A stretch of DNA of 64,000 nt, taken from Lepidostoma basale (lineage: Eukaryota; Arthropoda; Insecta; Trichoptera; Lepidostomatidae). The translations under genes were made by a program, and so were the position numbers. The notes under the pieces are model-generated. The model saw nothing but the letters and a program-made list of their open reading frames with translations, did no database searches and was not told where the DNA came from. The first letter of the stretch is position 1. The number at the start of each line of letters is the position of its first letter. This document shows positions 59,614 through 64,000 of this stretch, piece after piece. The stretch is from the NCBI GenBank assembly GCA_022606425.2, contig JAHDVF020000211.1, positions 4,154,001 through 4,218,000 of the forward strand, written 5' to 3'.

Positions 59614-60194
59614 CTCTTCTTCTTCTTCTTTTTATAGATCTGACGATCTGTGACACAGAAATCATTTATTGTCGGATGGCGAGGTCCAGCTGTCCTTCCA
59701 TCTCTTACGCGGTCTTCCAGGTGGGCGGTGTCCGGAGGGGATTTCATAAGCGGCTGTATATGCAAGTCTATCACCACCATTCGGGCTACATGATCCCTCC
59801 AGTATCTTTTTCTGGATCTACTCCACTGAACGATATTTTCTATTTCACAAGTTTTTCTTATGTCTCCGTTGCGAACACGATCTCGGAGAGTTTTTCCAGT
59901 AGTTAATCTAAGGATCTTCATCTCCGATGTTCTTATTAGTCCCTTGGTTCGCACAGTGTCGGCCCGCGTCTCTACAGCGTACGTCATGATAGGTCGCACG
60001 CATATTTTATAAATTCTGATCTTGCTATTGATACACATGTGCTTGTTCTTCCAGACTAGATTCTTCAGACATCCTGACACGGCAGAGACTTTACTGACTT
60101 GTTCTCTTACTTCGGTATAAAGGTCATTATGGCTGCAGATGACAGACTCTTCTCTTGTTTTATCCAAGAGATTGTTTGCAGGAAATTGTAACAT
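59614..60194 (-). pseudogene. RTE-like LINE C-terminal domain
   Basis: Minus strand: HNDLYTEVREQVSKVSAVSG, CLKNLVWKNKHMCINSKIRI, YKICVRPIMTYAVETRADTV, RTKGLIRTSEMKILRLTTGK, TLRDRVRNGDIRKTCEIENI, VQWSRSRKRYWRDHVARM, then a shifted end (GPPEDRVRDGRTAG) and (GAA)n (59,614-59,630). The first ~140 codons are open and colinear with residues 785-900 of the intact RTE. Confidence 0.8.
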
Positions 60195-60669
60195 TTTTGC
60201 TTAATCTTTGAATGCCACTTGGGCATTTTAATTTCGCAGTTTTCCTTTGTTTCCACAAAAGCAGCTTAGTTTTCATTAAAATTATTATGAGTTTTCACAA
60301 TTTTGATACATTTTTGTTACTTTTATATCAATTGACGAGTGTAAAAAAAGATACTGCACCCACAGCTGTTTCTGAATGAATATTGAATATGAAATGGACT
60401 TGTAAAGAAATATTTTGAATGACAAGAAACCACGCGATGGAAACAAGTTTAGAATGAAACAGAAATTATCTCCACAAAGGCCTAAAGGAGGATGGACGCT
60501 GTACCGGCACTCCCATTTTTATAAAGACGAGTGTGCATCGCTAGATTTAAATCATCTCAATAATACAATATTATATAAAAATATATTTTGTATGAAATTA
60601 TTTGTATAAATAAATTGATTTATAAACATTGAAATTGATATCAAATCCACAACATACAAGTATTTTGGG
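60195..60669. other. no identifiable feature
   Basis: A+T-rich. The frame at 60,415-60,609 (RPKGGWTLYRHSHFYKDECA) is unrecognised. Confidence 0.35.
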
Positions 60670-60860
60670 ATATCTTCTTCTTCATTTTTATCTTATCATT
60701 ATCATCATCAATGGCGCTACAGCCTACTATGAGCCTTGGCTTCCTCCAGAATTCATCGCCACTCTCCCAGGTCCATCGTCCGTTTTCTTCAGTCTATAAC
60801 ACCAATTATACTGAGATTCCCCTCCACATCATCCATCTACCTCAGTTTTGGTTTTCTCAT
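60670..60860 (-). pseudogene. LINE-M 3' end
   Basis: Minus strand: VDGCGGESQYNWC-like, MDLGEWR-stop ILEEAKAHSRL-stop, then GGCTGTAGCGCCATTGATGATG and a (GAT/GAA) tail. It matches the WRRRILEAKARYGL-stop end at 29.7 kb. Confidence 0.55.
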
Positions 60861-60941
60861 TCTCTCACTTTCCATCTGGTCGTGTATTAAGAATTTTCTT
60901 TGATTTGGTATTTTTTTTTCTTCCATTCGCTTTTTTTTCTT

Positions 60942-61168
60942 CCATATCTGTCGGAGAACCAACGGCCGATGGGGTAGATGGGTTCTGGAGTGGAGACCAC
61001 GTACAGGATTCCGCAGAGTTGGACGTCCCCCTGTCGGATGGACCGACGATCTGAAGAGGATTGCAGGACATAGAAGGATGGGAGCGGCAATGGATAGGGG
61101 GCGGTGACGTGCTTTAGGAGAGGCCTAAATTTAGCAGTGGATGACAGTCGGCTGATGATGATGATGAT
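60942..61168 (+). pseudogene. LINE-L C-terminal end, copy 4
   Basis: Reads ICRRTNGRWGRWVLEWRPRT, FRRVGRPPVGWTDDLKRIAG, HRRMGAAMDRGR-stop RALGEA-stop, SRLMMMM with (GAT)n. It is close to the 1.6 kb copy, with two stops. Confidence 0.75.
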
Positions 61169-61756
61169 TCGCTAGAGGTATCCACCTAAAACGATGTATT
61201 TTTATAATCTTCACTATGTTAAGCTCGTTGTAAAGACCCTTTTCTTATAGTTCTGATAACTGTTTATTTATTTTAAAAACACACGATAGTTTTATTGATT
61301 TCTTTTAAATAGATTACTCATTATAGTGCAAAGATGATAAGTTACGTGTATTATAATTAAAGACTGTTCAGAAAATAGTAAAAATATAGAATTTGAAACT
61401 AAAACATCTCTTTAAAATTTCCTTTTTATTACTTGATCATCTTGTTATCAATAGACCAACAACAAAAACGTTTTGAAAGACATAAAAAATTCCATTACAT
61501 TAATCTTAATCACCATTTTGTTGAGATATTGTTTTTCAACTATCTCCCCAACTTTTCAGTGGTCAGCCACGTGGTCGAGAACTCTCTGGTGGACTGTATC
61601 TAGTTATCTTTGGGATCCTATTTCATTGGATACGGGAGACATAATCGTTAGAGTATCTTGTATTTTGGCACCCCCATCAAACAATGTCTTCAGCTTCTCA
61701 ATATGTCTAATTTCTACATTTGAAAAAATGAAATCCTGTTAGGTGTCATATAAGGT
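61169..61756. repeat. repeat W copy and unmatched sequence
   Basis: 61,258-61,440 is a diverged copy of the 37.9 kb repeat W. 61,440-61,756 has no match. The frame at 61,473-61,742 is unrecognised. Confidence 0.35.
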
Positions 61757-62092
61757 GTTTCCAGAAAGATGGCCAGGGACTTAAGCCAGTAAAAAACTGT
61801 TTTGGAGGAGGCCAAGTCCCACACCGGAATATAGCGCCAAGAAGTAGTAACTAGTAATAAGGTGCCATATTTAGGTCATGTGTTTTGGGGGGTAAATATT
61901 AATTGCCGTACCTGATCATTGAGGGTAAAATAGAGGGTCGACGAGGTGTTGGTAGGAAACGAATTTCCCGACCCGTTATGGAACTGGACTGGCTTAAGAA
62001 TCGGTGAGGAGTTGTTTCGATCTGCCAGGGACAGAGACACCTACTCCCAAGCGATAGTCCTGGTCGGGGAGACCTGACATGGTACCGAAAAA
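61757..62092 (+). pseudogene. LINE-O end followed by LINE-N end
   Basis: 61,765-61,855: MARDLSQ-stop KTVLEEAKSHTGI-stop. 61,862-62,092: PYLGHVFWGVNINCRT-stop SLRVK-stop RVDEVLVGNEFPDPLWNWTG-like codons and RSARDRDTYSQAIVLVGET-stop HGTEK. Both frames are worn. Confidence 0.55.
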
Positions 62093-62099
62093 ATACGTT

Positions 62100-62290
62100 T
62101 ATTTCATTAGCATGCCTGATGCCAAATGCCTTTCCAAGTGAGACATCCAGTCCCAACCTCGTCCTAAATGGTTCTTCTCCAAGTAGCTCTAGGTCTGTCT
62201 CGCTTCTCCTTTTCACACACAGCGGACCAGTCCAGTGCGCCCTGAGCTATACAAGTTGGGTTCTGTCTCAGGATATGATCAATCCTTTCT
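62100..62290 (-). pseudogene. LINE-G C-terminal end, copy 4
   Basis: Minus strand: DRTYPETEPNLYSSGRTGLV, KRRSETDLELLGEEPFRTRL, GLDVSLGKAFGIRHAN. These are worn forms of the HTLRRN...GRPRATWRR...VRHRAC block in a shifted frame. Confidence 0.6.
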
Positions 62291-62885
62291 AACTTCTACT
62301 GTTATTTTATTTAATAAATTATTTTATGAAAATGAAATAATATGTAGTATATCTGTAAGCTCGGCTTAATGTTAATATTCGACATGAACAAATTGTCACA
62401 ACACACAAATAATCTTCGCTCGTCCAATGTTCGTAATATTCAAATCTCTTGAGTAAAAGAGTCCACTCGTACATAGTACAATCAGCATTGTGTTATAGTA
62501 CACTTATCCAAATCTCATAGTGACATAAAGAAATTTTGATTTATTATTTTTATTCGTACTCGTATTTATATCTTCTTTTGAAAAAATAGATGTAAATGCA
62601 ATAGTTGAGGTGATTATAACATTTCATTTCTTTTCTTCTCGCAGAACTCCTCGCTCATCTTGATCCATCATAGTACGCTAGTTGATTTCTTCTTAGAATA
62701 TTCGGAAATAATTCTTCATTTCTTTGACATTTATAACTTGACTGATTCGACCGCGTAACGTTTTTTTATCTTGATTTCCTGGTCTATTATTGATTTCGCT
62801 AATGTATGTTCTATTTATTAAGTATTTCTGTGTTTCCACGATGATCTCATTTTGTATTATATTATAAAAAGATTTACCAAACATA
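62291..62885. other. no identifiable feature
   Basis: A+T-rich, unmatched, short frames only. Confidence 0.4.
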
Positions 62886-63042
62886 AGATGACCTTTGTAG
62901 CAGAGTTGTAAGAGCTCTGTATGCCATACAGAAAATTCAGGGTTCGATTCCCGGTGGCGGCAATGTGATTATCGCACTCTCTTTAGTCTGGTGTAGAATT
63001 CACGTGACAATAAAATGGCAATAGATTAGCTACCTATCACTA
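62886..63042 (+). mobile_element. SINE B, 3'-truncated
   Basis: Head GATGACCTTTGTAGCAGAG, B box GGTTCGATTCC, body to GATTAGCTACCTATCAC, then stops. The 3' half is missing, which is unusual for a SINE and suggests a later deletion at 63,043. Confidence 0.75.
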
Positions 63043-63045
63043 TTA

Positions 63046-63108
63046 TATATTTCTATTTGCGGTAATGACTTTGAGTGCACCATTTTATTTGTTTCCAGCT
63101 CTAACATA
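63046..63108 (-). pseudogene. LINE-A scrap
   Basis: ATTTCTATTTGCGGTAATGA, CTTTGAGTGCACC equals minus codons GALKVITANRNI of LINE-A (as at 25.4 kb). Confidence 0.55.
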
Positions 63109-63171
63109 TTCGTGAAACGTCTTCCGAATTATTTTATTATTTATATTTAACTCGTATGATAACGCTCGAAG

Positions 63172-63437
63172 GGTTAGGCGACGGCAGACAGGACTAGCTC
63201 TCGAAGACGGTCGACATTTGGGTCTGTGTGTGGGAGAATTGGCGCTCCTGACCGCGGATCGTCATCCAACGATTCACGGCCATTTTTGAACCATTTTGCC
63301 CATTCAAACACACGTGATTGTGACAGACACTCATCTCCATACACCTGCCGTAATTTTCATATGATTTTTGCAGGTTTTACATCAGTTACGACCAAAAATT
63401 GGATCACAGCACGTTGCTTAAAAACTTAGTCACTCAT
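63172..63437 (-). pseudogene. mariner transposase N-terminal DNA-binding part, broken
   Basis: From ATG at 63,437 the minus strand reads MSD-stop-VFKQRAVIQFLVVTDVKP, AKII-stop-KLRQVYGDECLSQS, RVFEWAKWFKNGRESLDDDP, RSGAPILPHTDPNVDRLREL, VLSAVA-stop. It is the helix-turn-helix half of a mariner/SETMAR-type transposase (R.VI.FL, YGDECLS...VFEW...GRES..DDPR.G.P). The catalytic DDD domain is absent. Two in-frame stops (codon 4, and TGA for an expected aromatic residue) make it inactive. Terminal repeats were not found. Confidence 0.75.
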
Positions 63438-63721
63438 TTCTGCGACTGAGTTAAAAAAATGTATCCGAAGAACACCCGTAAAGAACGAAACAGACGCCCG
63501 ATTACCATAAAATCTTCTCTGCAACTGAGTGGAAGGACCTATCTAACCAGCCGCATGCGCGTCAGTCTTGTAGTATTGCCGGTTCGCACGCCGCAACTAA
63601 ATTCTCGGAATTTAATTGCCACACCTGATATTGTAAACATGATCCCTGGATAAATAAATTGCTAAAAAACTTGCTAAAAATAACGAGTCTAGAAATATAC
63701 ACAAGAAATTATAACTCAGAT
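63438..63721. other. no identifiable feature
   Basis: Moderate GC. It might be the 5' flank of the mariner copy, but no terminal repeat was recognised. Confidence 0.35.
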
Positions 63722-63965
63722 TGTTATTCATTCCGCCATGCAGAACCAACCTGCCTATGGTGATGCCGGAAGGGAGATCACTTCGAACATTGAACCTCAT
63801 CGCCTCGAATATGGATACTTTTGTGCATGGATATATTAATTCAAATAACAACCGTAATCTCTTTAAATATAGGTACGCCGAACAAGTCAGCGGTGCATCT
63901 GATGTCTTCAAAGGACATCCATATTCATATTTAGATTGTTCGAGCAACGTGAAGGTGCGGTCAGT
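63722..63965 (-). pseudogene. LINE-R C-terminal part, copy 4
   Basis: Minus strand: FTLLEQSKYEYGCPLKTSDA, AYLYLKRLRLLFELIYPCTK, VSIFEAMRFNVRSDLPSGIT, IGRLVLHGGMNN. It contains the RSDLPSGITIGRLVLHG block aligned with RTNLPLVTPVGRA of copy 1 in part; orientation and family are less sure than for copies 1-3. Confidence 0.4.
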
Positions 63966-64000
63966 CATTGTTGGACCTCTCCTCTCCCCCTCACACATCT

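Overview
The window looks like gene-poor, A+T-rich nuclear DNA of an arthropod, most likely an insect. The evidence is dozens of truncated LINE (non-LTR) retrotransposon copies of insect type, a tRNA-derived SINE present about a dozen times, DNA-transposon remnants, intron-like splice signals, and no bacterial-style operons or ribosome sites. The species cannot be told from the sequence. No complete host gene is recognisable. The best host candidate is a short GC-rich first exon at about 16.0 kb that could encode a signal peptide.

Most of the sequence is layered mobile elements. (1) LINE-A: about 30 5'-truncated copies, each keeping the C-terminal domain of the reverse-transcriptase protein and usually ending in (GTTA)n; the longest are at 44.5-45.4 kb and 46.4-47.3 kb. 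(2) RTE/BovB-like LINEs with a (GAA)n tail: one full-length copy with an open 942-codon APE-endonuclease/reverse-transcriptase frame at 19.5-22.6 kb (minus strand), plus many C-terminal fragments. (3) Other LINE families (called G, K, L, M, N, O, J, R, T and U here), each with its own 3' tail. (4) A tRNA-like SINE (B). (5) A non-autonomous retroelement (E) whose last ~70 bases match the LINE-A 3' end. (6) A dispersed repeat (F), one copy of which is an inverted-repeat insertion. (7) DNA transposons: an internally deleted DDE element with a RAG1/Transib-like C-terminus (14.2-15.9 kb), a hAT-type MITE with an 8-bp target duplication (58.7 kb), a 692-bp foldback (57.0-57.7 kb), and a broken mariner N-terminus (63.2-63.4 kb). 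(8) A scattered set of inverted-repeat elements that carry hammerhead-ribozyme-like cores, from about 0.2 to 58.4 kb.

The hammerhead set is the most unusual feature. Copies share one layout: CTGANGA, one extra base, a variable helix II, GAAA, and then a perfect palindrome followed by C or T. Different subfamilies use different palindromes (ACATGT, ACACGTGT, ACAGCTGT, ACCGGT, ACTAGT). Penelope-like elements are known to carry such minimal hammerheads, so these are probably Penelope-related or non-autonomous relatives. No Penelope reverse transcriptase was seen here.

Order of events can be read in several places. The full-length RTE lies between two identical 301-bp direct repeats. A LINE-A copy sits in an RTE fragment at 16.8 kb with a 14-bp duplication, and an uninterrupted paralog of the target lies at 52.0 kb. 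At 54.0-55.4 kb a hammerhead element holds an E element, which holds an F element. Most fragments have stops or frameshifts and are decayed; the RTE copy is young.

Short stretches between listed features (for example 300-405, 23.2-23.4, 34.0-34.4, 42.6-42.8, 43.1-43.3, 44.0-44.4, 47.3-47.6, 48.3-48.4 kb) are A+T-rich with nothing I can identify. All boundaries were read by eye and are approximate to about 10-20 bases unless a target duplication is given.
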